Shown in pieces: positions 23,399-36,207 of a stretch of DNA of 64,000 nt. The DNA comes from Pseudorasbora parva (Eukaryota; Chordata; Actinopteri; Cypriniformes; Gobionidae), in NCBI RefSeq assembly GCF_024679245.1, contig NC_090177.1:39238303-39302302 (forward strand). The letters are read 5' to 3'. Positions within the stretch are counted from its first letter, which is position 1. Every line of letters begins with the position of its first letter. The notes under the pieces were generated by a model that ran no database searches, was not told the origin of the DNA, and saw nothing but the letters and a program-made list of their open reading frames with translations. Both the position numbers and the translations under genes were made by a program.

Positions 23399-26216
23399 CA
23401 GTTAGGGTTAGCATGCATGACTTACTATTTTTCATTAACCCTTTCACATCTAAATTAAAAATAATCTGGCTGACCCCCCAGCATGATTTTTTAAGGCGAC
23501 AGTTATTTAGAGCGTATCACCTTGTTTCCATGTTGAAGCGTCTTTGATTGTCACATGACAAGCAGTCACAGTAGTGCTGTATGACTGATGATCCACTTGA
23601 TGATCTCCAAATGTTTCCTTTTTATTAAAAAAAGGTCAATTTGTTACCTATAGCATGAAATATGTGATATTCCCATTGCCCAATATAGGCAAGTGGATGT
23701 GTTTTGTTTAAACACCTTTATAACGATCGCGTTAGTTATATGTTATATGAAGTTATATGTAGTTAGAGATATGTGCGATGGGCGCTGCCATTTTAGTTTG
23801 TTCCACAGTTCAGAGAATCGGATCTATTGGATTTACAACATGTGAATTCATCCACTTCTCCCGAAATACATGAAAGTGGCCGGCGAACTGGGAGAAGAAT
23901 AGAGAAAACTTTAACTGCTTGTCTATTTACACCAGTAAATGCCAGTGTAAATAGCACTTACCAACAAGGCACGCCATTTGCACTGGCTCCGCCTAACAAT
24001 GCCTGGTTGGGCCAAACAAGATTAAAAAAAGACGCATGACCAGCCAAGACTGATCACATCGGTGTGATCGTACTTGCAAATCTAACTGACTCTGTGTGAG
24101 GTCCTTAACAGTCTTCTCAAAGGGGCTGTTGTCAACTTTTTCATATTGAGGGCATAATCAAACCAGGAAACTGTATTTAAATGGCCGCTGGACAGTTATC
24201 TATTGCATGTTCCAAATCTTTTCTAAACAATAAAGACCATGAAATCACAGTCCAAGTTCTAGAGCCACTTCTGAGGGCCCCATAAATCCCAATTTTACGC
24301 CAACTGTAATTATGGGATTACTGTTAATCTTTCATCTTGTGATAGACGGTCATTTTTAAACCCCTTTAAATGAGGTGTGACTTCGCCAGTGCAAGCATTT
24401 GACAAGTTCTTTATGTGGGTTTAGTGTATCCCATTAGAATGCAACACACTTTACAGCCTCTCTTTTATTGTGTTCTCTTTTGAGCTAAATATACAGTAGA
24501 GTCCTCCCATTCCTTTGGAAGCGTCCATTCTCCCAGTGCTTTGTCATCACAGTATATTATTGTAACATGCCAACTAAGCTACTGTTGGTTCTCTGTTTGT
24601 CGGCCTGATGCCACATTTTGTTTCAAAGCATGTACTATTAAAATTCTCCCAGTGTCCTGCTTTTCCACTGACAGCCTTGAATCAACTTGTATACCCTGAA
24701 TAGGCAGAGAAAAGAGATCGTCTGAATTGGTAGCGGCTGCTTTCAACTCTTTCTCTTAGCACCCCATCACAAGTAGATGAGGGTGTAAAGTGGGGGAGGC
24801 AGGTGTACTGCAGTCCCCCCGTCCACATTTAACCAGCTAGCCTGGATTCATTAGCTTTCCCCCTGAGAATGTGTTTGCGACGGGGGGAGAAATTTGCATC
24901 CCTAATTTCCTCATTCCCTCACCCCGGCTGCAGCTGGGTCCTCTGGGCCCGGGCCGATTTGGAAAACAGGAAGTCTGACGGTCTTGGACCTTTCCGTCAA
25001 CCTTACCCCTGTAGTGGGGAGGCTTTAATTACCATAAACGAGAGCTGTGCTTAACAACCGCGTGGAATCGATTAGATGCAGAGGAGGGATTGGGGAGGTG
25101 GCCCCCCTCCTTCTACGCTGGCTGATGTCTTTTGTTTCAGGGTGTAGTACGTTACACATCCCTGTTTTGGATCATAGAGCAGACATTTGCATTAAGAAAG
25201 GGCTGAAGCTTGTAAGAAAGGCTTAATAATTATTTAATGCTGCTCAGTCTGCACTGTAAATCATGTGACTAAAAATCAGAGGTAAGTAATTGCAGCCGGT
25301 TGCATGACTGAACATGGACAAAGAGAATTTTTGACAGAGCTTCTCGTGCTACTTCCATTGGCACAAGCAGACGGTCTTAGAGAAAGCCCATTTAACATAA
25401 CTTCCAGTGGTGTTTGGAAATATGTTGTGTACAATAGTCTTTATTTGCTACTTCTAACAATTCAGCTGTTGTTATTATAGTGACCTTCTCATCAACATTT
25501 CATGTTTTGAGTCATTATTTCAAGATCATATTGATTCAGATGTGACTGAAATGGTGATATCTGGGTAGCTGAGATATTTGCAAGTGGTCTGTCCATTTGA
25601 CAGGAAATTTGACTTTATAAAAAAATAAGTTCCACAAATGTTTTTAACAATTATTGATTATTTTCTCATCAAAAATTTTAAAGAAAACACTTTTTTTCTT
25701 GCCCTCTCAGAGAAAACGCCTCTAATTAAGACATAAATAACAATTCTGCTCATTACCCTATTACGAAACACTTGATAAAGCTTCAAAACCCCCCCAATGT
25801 TTTTCTGTTGCTAGTTTTTTTTGCCCTGCTGGTACATTCTTTGGGATGAATGTAAAGAGGAATGGATTTAAATCAAGCACAGATTAAATGAACTGTCCTA
25901 GAGTGGTCGATTCAAGTGTGTCTAATATGATTTTAACTACTACTGCTCAGTGAATGAATGTGACTCTTGGGCATTTGGGATGGTGTGCCAATCTTTAGAG
26001 CACTGATTTAGCCAAGCTGAAGAGGGAAGAGCCCAAACATGTGTGCCATCTAGTGTAGGGTAGCAGACATGGTAACCAAACATGAGTGGGAGTCTAAACT
26101 ATCCTGAACATTTACATCCGTCCTTTCAGTAGTAATATGAGGTGATGTGAATACAATTGAATATACATTTTCTGAATATGTGAGTTTTGTTTAATTCTGC
26201 AAAACTTGCACCAGGA

Positions 26217-27915
26217 TGCTAGTGCTTTGGCTGGATGCCAAGGCATCGCTGTGCAGTTGCTATGGTGTTCTAGTGGCTGATAGAGTGTTGCTATGCTGTT
26301 GCTAGGTATTCTGGTGGTTGATCTGTGGTTGTTAATGTGTTCATAGTGATTGCCACGCCAGTCTATGATGTTTAGGATGGTGTTCTGGTGATTGTTTATG
26401 TGTTTGGGGTGGTTGCCAGGACACTGCCATGCAGCTTCTGTGGTGTTCAGGTGGATACTAGGGTGTTGCTATGCGGTTATTCTAGTGTTCTAAGAGATTA
26501 CCAGGTCAGAGCTACAGTGTTCAGAATAGTTGCTAGGGTGTTGCTTAGTTGCTAGGGTGTTGCTTATATGGTGGTTGTTTTGTTGTTTTTAATCTGTTCA
26601 GGGTGGTTGTCAGGGTGTTACTAAGGTGTTATGGTGGTTGCTAAGTGTTCTTTCTGTGTTTAACGTGGTTGCCAGGGTATTGCTATGCAGCTTCTGTGGT
26701 GTTCACATGGATGATAGGCTGTTGCAATTACTTGGTCAGTGCTAATGTGTTTTAGGGGGTTGCTATAGTGTTGCTAAGGTGTTTTGGTGGTTGCTAGGTG
26801 ATTGTTTGTGTGTTTAAGTTGGTTGCCAGGACACTGCTATGCAGCTGCTGTGGTTTTCATGGGATGATAGGGTGTTGCTATGTCGTTTTTGGCGTGTTCT
26901 AAGAGATTACCAGGCCAGAGCTACAGAGTTCAGCATAGTTGCTAGGGTGCTGCTTAGGTATTTTAGTGGTTGTTAATGTGTTCATGGTGATTGTCAGGGT
27001 GTTGCTAAGGTATTATGGGGGTTGCTATGTGGATGTTAATGTGTTCAGGGTGATTGCCAAGCCAGTCTAAGATGTTAAGGATGGTTGCTATGGTGTTTTG
27101 CTGGTTGCTATGTGGTTGTTAATGTGTTTAAGGTGATTTCCAAGCCAGTATATGATGTTCAGGATGGTTGCTAAGGTGTTCTGGTTGTTGTGCTTTTGTT
27201 TAGAGTGGTTGCCAGGACATTGCTATGCAGATTTTGTGATGTTCAGGTGGAATGCTAGGGTGTTGCTATGTGGTTGTTGGCGTGTTCTAAGAGATTACCA
27301 GGCCAGAGCTACAGTGTTCAGAATAGTTACTAGGGGATTGCTTAGGTATTTTGGTCGTTGTTAATGTGTTCATGGTGGTTGTCAGGGTATTGCTAAGGTG
27401 TTATGGTGGTTACTAAGTGTTCTTTGTGTGTTTAACGTGGTTGCCAAAACATTGCTATGCAGCTTCTGTGGTGTTCACATGAATGATAGGCTGTTGCGAT
27501 TACCCGGCCAGTGCTATTGTGTTCTAGGTGGTTGCTATAGTGTTGCTAAGGTGTTCTGGTGGTTGCTAGGTGATTGTTTGTGTGTTTAGGGTAGTTGCCA
27601 GGACATTGCTATGCAGCTGCTATGGTGTTTACATGGGTGATAAGCAGTTGCGATTACCCGGGCAATGCTACTGTGCTCTAGGGGGTTACTATGGTGTTGC
27701 TAAGGGGCTCTGGTGGTTGCTAGGTGATTGTTTGTGTGTTTAAGGTGGTTGCCAGGACATTGCTATGCAGCTGCTGTGGTGTTCAGGTGGATGCTAGGGT
27801 GTTTCTTAGGTGTTCTTGTTGTTGCTTTGTGGTTGTTAATGTGTTCAGGGTGGTTGCCGGACCAGTCTATGATATTCAGGGGGATTGCTAGGGTGTTACT
27901 AAGGTGTTTGCAGCT
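26217..27915. repeat. Degenerate tandem array (GTTGCTA…GTGTTC type)
   Basis: About 1.7 kb of diverged repeats alternating phrases such as GGTTGCCAGGACATTGCTAT, GTTAATGTGTTCAGGGTGGT and GTTGCTAAGGTGTTCTGGTGG. Several longer blocks recur (for example around 26.40, 26.65, 27.20 and 27.45 kb), indicating higher-order duplication. Apparent reading frames here are repeat artefacts. Confidence 0.85.
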
Positions 27916-29038
27916 TAGCATATTATTTGGCAAGTAATAACACTTCTTCTCATCATGCACACGGTTTGAGGTAGCAGGGGGTCGTTCTACCTCTAAGCAA
28001 GGACCACAATTTTTTTGCCCTCTCTGCTGCCATTGGGGATAACCTTTCAAATCTGAACAGCTTGACCACTTTGACTGGCACATGGAGCTGCGGTTCTGTG
28101 CGTTCAGTGACTCTCAGTATTGAGCTAATTCCCAAAGCCACTGAAATCAATATGTCTTATATGTCACACCTTTTAATGGTGAAATCAATGTGATATGTTT
28201 TCGTGAACATGTTTCTCACAATCACTGCAGCATCGAGTGGTGTTGCCAGACTGGCCGTGCTTAGGCTACAACCATCAGGGTGATGGACATCTCATAGGTT
28301 CATGACCTCTCTCTCTCTGCATAGGTCATTCCAGCACTGGCCAGCTGGACTGACCCGCAGGGGTCCGTGGGTGTGGGGGTGGAAGTGCGATGATCTTATC
28401 AGTCTCCTTTCGTTACACCAGCGCTCAACAGCACAATTCACATGTATCCTCTGCCAACTATAATGATCCATACACAATGTAATATTATTGAGAGGAAACA
28501 AAGTGGCTATGGTTATGTTGTTTTAGACATGGACTATACATACTTCTTCAAAACGCATGCTTATCTTCAACAGATTTGAATACTGAACCCATTAATGAAT
28601 AGGAGCAAATCCACTATGCATGTTTTTGGTTGTAAAAGGTCCACTCACTCATACATTTTCTCTCAAATCTGTCCATTTTCTGGTAATTACCCTCTCACAG
28701 CTTAATGCTACATGCTATCGCAGAGAGTTAATGGTCCTTTCAGAGACAGGCTGTTTCCGAAACCATCACTGTCTTCTTGTCAATGGGGGTTGTGGTCAGC
28801 CTGCTCTAAATTCTACTCATCTTTGCTTTTATGACATTTTATAAGAAATGCTAAATCAAATATGATGTACGTGATATCCAAAGGAATGGCATAACATTAA
28901 AAGAAGTAAAATGTTTCCCAAAAGGATTGCTTTAATACTTCTAGCTGTCATTGGTTAGCCAAACGGATAGCCTTGTCCCAAACTTGCACTATTGGTTGAG
29001 ATAGTGTTTATATGATATTTAATCAAAAATAACGGTTG

Positions 29039-29554
29039 TAGCCTAGAAATGTAGACGCATCCTAGTGGCAGCAAATCTAATTTGCAGCCAGTGTCGTCTA
29101 GCAACTCTCCATAGACTTGCAAGCTGGAAAAACCAAACTCTGGTCAGGCCAATCACATCGTGTATAGAGTCGGTGGGTGGGCTTAACATAATGATGGCCG
29201 AGTTGCAAGCTACTTGTAAACACAGAAACTGGCGAACGGCGGTCTTTCGAAACGGCTTTGGCTGCGACTCTGGAAGACTTGGAGTTAAGCTTTTCTCTGA
29301 GAAAAGAACAAAGAACGGCACTGAAGTCATTCTTAAAAAGGGAAGATGTGTTCGGAGTTTAGCCGACCGGATACGGCGAAAGCTAAATATATCAGCTAGC
29401 TCCGCTTTACGTTGTTCTGGTTGGTTGTAGCGCTATCCAATTGCATGCAGAGGGAAATTGAAAGCCAATTGTTTATCCCGCCCCTCAGACTGAGCCCTGC
29501 TAATGAAGAGTTCCCAGACCAAACATCTTGATGTGGGTCTGGCTTGTCAGGCTA
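29039..29554 (+). mobile_element. 9-bp-TSD non-autonomous element, copy 3
   Basis: A 516-bp copy with TAGCCTAGAAATG at the left and CTTGTCAGGCTA at the right. Unlike the other copies I see no matching 9-bp flanks (left AACGGTTG, right CTTCTACAA). The right flank runs straight into a single foldback-element arm (about 29560-29655), so the left flank was probably lost or rearranged. The open frame is on the + strand (29065-29430). Confidence 0.75.
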
Positions 29555-29555
29555 C

Positions 29556-29655
29556 TTCTACAATGTTCCAGAGATGAACAAAAGTCTTACGGTTTTGGAA
29601 TGACATGAGGGCGAGTGACAGAATTTTCATTTTTGGGTGAACTATCCATTTAAGA
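29556..29655. repeat. Solo arm of a GGGTGAACTA foldback element
   Basis: Contains AGATGAACAAAAGTCTTACG and ends TTTTTGGGTGAACTATCC, matching the right arm of the foldback family seen at 18.1-19.4 kb. The partner arm is missing; 9-bp-TSD copy 3 abuts it. Confidence 0.65.
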
Positions 29656-30304
29656 GAGCAGAGCATAACATAACTGTGTGATATGTACAGTATAAGCCCA
29701 ACTAGCTTTAAACCAAACCACCCTCATTGCTCGCAGAGCAGCCCTTTTGAACCACTCTGGGAGACTCATTGTATTTCATGAGTCTAATTGTATGAGATTA
29801 TGCCTGAATGAAGAGACACTCCACAGGAGGCTCACATGGGGGGGTTCTCCATTTTCATCACAAAGCCATGGACCACCTCCATGTGTTGTACTGATCCACT
29901 ACACACACCCTCACAAACACACTCAATCATTTTTCTATGGTGGAGATTAAAGTGAATTAAGAGTAGGACTTTGACTAATGCCAGTCTGGATGTCATTACA
30001 GAGGGTTTGGCATGAGGTCCTGCTGTGCTGACTGGTCAAGCTTCGAGATTAACACACCCCAGGGGAAACATACAAGATGGTATGAGTGATGAGGTTTTGG
30101 GAGGGATGCGAGGTGGCAGGGACAGGTTGAGACAAATCCCACCAAATTCTCCGGCTGTCGGATGTGTATTGTGCATAAAGCGAGTAGTTCTAATTAGTGA
30201 TGTAAGAAAATATTTATTTCCCTAAAACACTGAAAGGGGAAATAAATCTTCCATTTAGCCGAAAGCCAAATCTGAAGATTAGTAGTTACATTTTTGAAGA
30301 GGTG

Positions 30305-30762
30305 TTAGTCAGGCCAGGAGGGGGCGCTCACCCTGTGGTCTGTGTGGGTCCTAATGCCCCAGTATCGTGATGGGGACACTACTGTCAAAGAGCACCGTCC
30401 TTTCGATAAGACATTAAATCGAGGTCCTGGCTCTCTAAATCTCTCCCACAATGTTCTTCGAGAAAGAGTAGGGGAGTTACCTCGGCATCCTGGCCAAATT
30501 TGCCCATTGGCCCCTGTCCATCATCATGGCGTCTTAATCATCTCCATATCCTGATTGGCTTCATCACTCTGTCTCCTCTCCACCAATCAGCTGGTGTGTG
30601 GTGGATGTTCGGGCACAATATGGCTGCCTTCGCATTATCAAGGTGGATACTGCACATTGATCATGGTTGAGAAGATTCAACCTATCCACATGTAAAGTGC
30701 GTTGAGTGTCGAGAAAAGCGCTATACAAATGTAATGGATTATTATTCATTATTATTATTACA
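30305..30762 (+). mobile_element. SINE-like retroposon with LINE-type tail
   Basis: Starts near GTCAGGCCAGGAGGGGGCGC, includes CCAGTATCGTGATGGGGACA and ends GAGAAAAGCGCTATACAAATG followed by ATT-rich tail repeats. The GCGCTATA-AAATGTAA 3' motif resembles L2/CR1-type tails. I know this as a common cyprinid interspersed repeat, but no family name is asserted. Confidence 0.6.
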
Positions 30763-31029
30763 AAGGATTTATGTCATTTGATACTTGATGTTGTTCAGGT
30801 ATCGTGTTCACAGGCGATAAACCAGTCGTAGTAAAGATCTTTGGAAGTCCATCCATGTTGTAGCTCACAGTGTCCACAGAATGTGTCATCTGAGAAACGC
30901 GAACTATTTAGGTTAATAATTTCAACCCTAAAAACCATTTAGGTTGAAACAGATATTTTTGCCATTTTGACAAAATATTTTTTATTAAAAAAATGTCCGG
31001 ACATCACTAGTTTCTTTTCGCCAAAATCA

Positions 31030-31340
31030 TCTATGAGTGAAACGTCACTTCATCATTGTGTGTCAGACATCGCCACCTTGAGGAATAACGGTGAACTGCA
31101 CTTATTCAGTCATCAGAGAGTCAAAAAAATATACTTACACTGTTACACACCTCGGGTCGTTAGTGACCCTACAATTTATACAAGAACAACAACAACAAAA
31201 AAATCATGGAAAAAGGGCATTTATTAATTGAGGAATACTAAGAAAGTTGATGTCTACTTTTTTTTAAAAAAAATGCACGATGAGGAGGGTTGTGAATGAC
31301 ATCCCAGGTCACTAAAGACCCGAGGTATGCGTTTAAGGGT
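31030..31340 (+). repeat. Interspersed repeat with CCTCGGGTC…GACCCGAGG ends, copy 1
   Basis: Includes inverted ends ACCTCGGGTCGTTAGTGACC (31149) and GGTCACTAAAGACCCGAGGT (to 31326). The upstream 110 bp (CTTCATCATTGTGTGTCAGA, GTCATCAGAGAGTC) is shared with the reverse copy at 56960-57295, so the whole unit is about 310 bp. Confidence 0.7.
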
Positions 31341-31698
31341 CAGCATGATTTTGCATAATTTAACAAACATTTGCGAACAGGATCACAAATTTGCGCAGTT
31401 GGATACAGTTCTCAACTTGTGGTTTAAAGCATATTTTCTTATTATGACGTGGAAATACGTAGATCATGATCTTGGGCACAAAAATGAAGCTAGCATGCAG
31501 GACATTGTATATCATTCATTCCATGTATGGAATGACTGTATATACATACTGTATATACATTTCCATCTATATATTTTTAGCAATGCAATGCGTTCAGCTT
31601 TTAGTTACCAGTGTGTCAAATGAACTGTATGAATGGAGCGATATCATGTGTGATCAGCCAAAATTAAAGATTTTTTTCTTTCAAATTACACATAGTGA

Positions 31699-32218
31699 AA
31701 GCCTGACAAGCCAGACCCACATCAAGATGTTTGGTCTGGAAACTCACCATTGACAGCTCAATCCGAGGGGCGGATAAACGGTTGTCTTTCAAACTCCCTC
31801 TGCACGCGATAGGATAGCGCTACAACCAGAGCAACGAAGGTGAAGCAGAGCTCGTTGGTAGATTAAACATTCGCCGTATCCGGTCGGCTAAACTCTGAAC
31901 ACATCTTCCCTTCTTAAGAATGACTTCAGTGCCGCTCTTTGTTCTTTTCTCAGAGAAAAGCTTAACTCCAAGTCTTCCAGAGTCGCGGTCAGAGCTGATT
32001 CGAAAGACCGCCGTTCTCCAGTTTCTGTGTTTACAAGAAGCACGCAAACGCAACTCGCCCGTCGTCATTATGGCCCTGCCCACCGACTCTATACACGATG
32101 TGATTGGCCCGTCCAGAGTTAGGGGAATACAGCTCAGAAGGGGATTGAGAGTTGCTAGACGACACTCGCGGACAGATTAGATTTGCTGCCGCTAGGATGC
32201 GTCTAGTTTTCTAGGCTA
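31699..32218 (-). mobile_element. 9-bp-TSD non-autonomous element, copy 4
   Basis: A 520-bp reverse copy flanked by the 9-bp duplication ACATAGTGA (31690-31698 and 32219-32227). The minus-strand frame at 31820-32083 encodes the conserved peptide. It lies about 820 bp upstream of NAV1 exon 2. Confidence 0.82.
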
Positions 32219-33041
32219 ACATAGTGAGTCATTTGACAACAATGTAGCATGTGTAACACATTTATCATTACACATTTAATTTTTTCACGTAATTTCAACA
32301 TAAATTATAGGTATAAGTATTTTATTCCATCCGAGTCTGAGTGTATGAAGCCGAACTGATGAACTGATAAACGGAGGGAAACCTCTTTGTAAACTGCGTT
32401 CTGTGGTTTTACGATCTGACACTAGAGCAGCGCTGTTTTTTTTAGGGTGGGAGGCTGATTAGACGAAATTCAGCTCTTTCACTGTCAGCAGTTTTAAAAC
32501 AGTCCTCAACATGTGTCGAGTTAAGACGTATTATGCATTTCCCCCTAGTTTTACAGCTTGGATGTCAAATAAATCTGTATAAGCACATTTGCGTAAATAA
32601 AGAAAGCAATTAAACTGAAAGGAGACCTTTTATAAATACTAGTGTCCTGTTTAAGGGAGCTTGCTAGTACAGTAGCTCAAAGTGCTTTTGGCATCTTGGC
32701 AGACTAGAAATGTAATGTTTAATTCATTCGGGTACTCCCTGAAAAGCTGCCCGCTTGCTGAATCGTCATATTCCAATGCTTCGTTGCTCTGCGCTCTTAC
32801 AGTGGGAGAGAAAGCTGTTGTGTATCGTTCCTGAAAGCTGAGATACTGTACGTGTGCGAGTGGAAAGGTGGAGCGTGGCTCATTATCATGTATCTAGATA
32901 TACACTAATGTTTCTGTTGGCTGTTCTCCACAAAGCGCTAAATCTTAATGCACATGGGTGTGTTTGTGTTTGTGGCCACATCACTGCTAAATGCCTGCAT
33001 TAACCAGCCGCTCATCCTCTCCTCTCTGCTCTTTTCTGCAG

Positions 33042-33144
33042 ATCCCGAGTCCCAGAGGAAGCGCACCGTTCAGAATGTCCTCGACCTCCGACAGAACCTG
33101 GAAGATACCATGTCCAGCTTACGGGGGTCGCAGCTCAGCCACAG
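33042..33144 (+). CDS. nav1: NAV1 coding exon 2
   Basis: A 103-bp internal exon. The polypyrimidine tract and acceptor CTGCTCTTTTCTGCAG end at 33041 and the donor CACAG|GTACAG begins at 33145. The last G of exon 1 plus AT restores the Asp codon, giving DPESQRKRTVQNVLDLRQNL (residues 254-273), then EDTMSSLRGSQLSH and two bases of the next Ser codon. This is the conserved helical segment that follows QML in vertebrate NAV1. It is short, but the junction phase and sequence leave little doubt. About 200 bp downstream a TIR element begins (33344), and a 9-bp-TSD element ends about 820 bp upstream. Confidence 0.93.
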
Positions 33145-33343
33145 GTACAGGAGCTCACATGTCTAGCCCAGCTAAAAAAAAAAAAAAAACACAAAACACA
33201 AAACAAAACAGTCCATGTTTGTTTTGTTGTTTTGTGTTCAGGTTAAAAAAAATATATATTTTTTTTTTTCTTTAGACTTAGTAAACTCAGGCTGATCTGT
33301 CTGCGATTTGATTTTGTCCTGCAGCTCAGGCTGGTAACCTATG

Positions 33344-34083
33344 CTGCGTCCCAATTCGCCTACTTATACTACGTCCTAAAAGTATGTACTCTTTTTGTGA
33401 AGAAAATGTATATACTTTTGTGTGTGTAGCAGAAAAGTATGCAAGCTTCGGGACATACTTCTTCACCTTTTTTAACGGACTCTGTCCCTTAGTTACGAGC
33501 ATCCCGTCACCGTTTATCTGCTCTCTCAATCATCGTCAGATTCCTCACAGTTCAAATCCTCCACCATCAGATTAATCTCCTGCGTATCGGAGAGAAATGT
33601 AGCCGCTCGTTGATCTGCCATTTGTGGGTCTTTAAAGCAGAGACTCTCCTCATGTGTTTGCAGTTTAAATATAATGATGCTTTTAAAAGTTAATGGCCAA
33701 ACGTGTCATTACAAAAGTGCTCAATGCTGCTGCAAGTGAAATATAATGTGGACAACACTGAATAAATATATTTTAAATACTGATAGTTGGTCCCTCAAAC
33801 CCCTTTATCTAAACTTCTCTACTTAACCATCGAACTCGCACATCCGTCATGTTTGTAGTTTTTTTACGCTTTTTATCCGCATTTGTAGTTTTTATCGAAT
33901 CCTTGTCCAACTCGCAATGGGTTGTGGGCAATATCAGCCGTTAGAGTGCGCATCGATCGGACTGGAAATAGTAAACCACCCGGGCATCTTTGGAAAACTC
34001 TTTTCAGCATACTACGATTTGGGACATACTAATTCTATTTTCGAATACTATTTAGTATGGATAGTATGCAAATTGGGACGCAG
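33344..34083. mobile_element. CTGCGTCCCAATT TIR element
   Basis: A 740-bp element with ends CTGCGTCCCAATTCGCCTAC and, inverted from the right, CTGCGTCCCAATTTGCATAC. No transposase. It starts 200 bp after NAV1 exon 2. A TSD could not be decided. Confidence 0.8.
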
Positions 34084-34364
34084 GGCAATACATTAATTTC
34101 TACTGCTTCTGTTACACTTTTGCGGGAACCAATCACGGGTTTAACACAATGGCTGATAGAGAAGCGATGGGTCGTTGCCCGTTGATCTCGCCTCTTGTGG
34201 TCTGATTGGCTGAGGACTATCCAATTGCGCACAGAGTCATGTGAATAATGCCCGTTGATCACTCCTCTTGTGCTGTAGAAAATACAGAGCAGACTCCCCA
34301 GACCAATGTTCAATCTTTAATTTAATTGAAATACGTTTTCCTTTTCTTTCTCTTCTTTTTTTTT

Positions 34365-35430
34365 TGATTAATTGTATGCTAGGAAATTACACTAATCAGT
34401 TTATAAATCTAAAGTAAGGATTGACAAAATGTAAACAATAAGACAAACTATTATAATGACTATATTGTAATGTCAGTTCATCGGTATTGGCCAGACATTG
34501 TTTCTTTCTTTGTTTGTTATTTTGTTTGTTTTTGTTTTGTGTTCTGTTCTGTTTTGTGTTTTGTTTTGTTTATTTATTTTCTTTTATTGTTTTCCTTTTC
34601 TTGTTCTTTCTTTTCTGTCTTTTTGGTTCATTGTATGCTAGGAAATCACACAAATCAGGTTTTAAATCTAAAGTAAGGATTGCCAAAATGTAAAAAAAAA
34701 TAAAAAAAAAATAATAATAATAATAATAATAATACAAAATATTATAAAACTATTATTGTAATAAATATAAATGTATCTGTATCGGCCAGAAATTGTTTGT
34801 TTTGTTAATTGTTTTATGTGCTTTGGTTTGTTTATTTATCATTTATCTTTATATTTATATTCATATTTATCTTTTTTGTTATGTTGTGTTTTTGTTTGTT
34901 TGGTTATGTGTTTTGTTTTATTTTGTTTTGTTTTGTTTTGTCTTATGTTATTTCATGTTACGTGCTTTTTGTTATGGGTTTTGTTTTATGTTTTCTTATG
35001 TGTTTTGTTTTGTGTGTTATGTGTTTTGTTTTGTGTGTTATGTGTTTTGTTTTGTGTGTTATGTGTTTTGTTTTGTTGTGTTTTTTGTTTTGTTATGCGT
35101 TTTGTTTTGTGTGTTATGTGTTTTGTTTTGTTGTGTTTTTTGTTTTGTTATGCGTTTTGTTTTGTGTGTTATGTGTTTTGTTTTGTTGTGTTTTTTGTTT
35201 TGTTATGCGTTTTGTTTTGTGTGTTATGTGTTTTGTTTTGTTGTGTTTTTTGTTTTGTTATGTGTTTTGTTTTGTGTGTTATGTGTTTTGTTTTGTTGTG
35301 TTTTTTGTTTTGTTATGTGTTTTGTTTTGTGTGTTATGTGTTTTGTTTTGTGTTGTTGTGTTTTTTGTTTTGTTATGTGTTTTTTTATGGGTTTAGTTTT
35401 GTTTTATTTTTGTTATGTTTATGTTAAATT
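34365..35430 (+). repeat. TTTTGT-rich composite minisatellite, block 1
   Basis: Two copies of a non-repetitive core (GTATGCTAGGAAAT…ATCTAAAGTAAGGATTG at 34374 and 34633), each followed by TTTTG-rich DNA. From about 35040 to 35380 a 55-bp unit (TGTTATGCGTTTTGTTTTGT…) is tandemly repeated about six times. Predicted proteins here (FCFV-type) are translation of the repeat. Confidence 0.88.
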
Positions 35431-36207
35431 GTTATGTTATGTGTTTAGCCTGCTGAGTTTCAGTGTATTTGAGATGCGCTCCAGTTCATGATCATTGAAA
35501 GCGATCGCTTCCGCGACCTCATAGTCAAGTCTAGGCTACTTTTTTGCTTCTTATTAATTAAATACATGCAATTGGCCGAAGAAACCTTTATTAAAATTAA
35601 GAGACAATTTGTACAAAACGAAAGAAAGGCTTTTTACAAAACTAAACTTAATATTAAACTAAATATAACCACCAAAATCATTTCTGACCCACTCGCATCT
35701 TTGCCTATCATAATCAGATGAAATTAAAAAATAATATTAGGCTGTAATATTTAAACATAAATTAAAAACATTGTTTAATGGCTACGACAAGTATATTAAG
35801 CTACAGATTTATGTCATGTCTGAGCTGGATTTGAACATCATTTTACCGCTGGGTTCATGAGCGCGCGCCTGCAGATTATTGAGCTGATCACACCGGCTCC
35901 GCTCCGCTCATTAGTCATTACAGGCTCGTTCTCGACAGAACGCCCACGTATTCAAAAATGGTCGGGTTTAAATGGGGCTCGGGCTCGTAATTACAGTAAA
36001 TGTGTCGGGCAGGGCCGGTCTCTCGGGTGCATTGGCTTGGGTAGGGTCGGTCTTGATTTTTTTGAACCGATCTAAGCTCTAGTTCGAAAAAACGAAAACG
36101 AAACGAAAATATTATTACCCCCCCTCCAGACAATATCATCGTCCATCGCAATGTTTTATTGTACACATCGTCAGCTGCCGATTTAAGTTACATCGCCCAA
36201 CCCTAGT

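Larger units (their letters stand above)
9154..33041 (+). other. nav1: NAV1 intron 1
   Basis: A 23.9-kb GT-AG intron bounded by GTAAGTG and TTTTCTGCAG. The insertions inside it are listed separately. The stretches 9154-10910, 13140-14710, 16450-18110, 19365-22260 (apart from the foldback at about 20.1 kb), 23400-26215 and 27920-29035 hold no gene or structured element that I could identify. Confidence 0.9.

Noticed and set aside
34771..35491. 195-232 codon + strand frames (CFVLCVMCFVL)
   Set aside because: Translation of the TTTTGT minisatellite in three frames, not a membrane protein.
35840..36205. Possible hAT remnant ending ATCGCCCAACCCTAG
   Set aside because: One terminus only; no partner TIR or TSD found, so not listed as an element.
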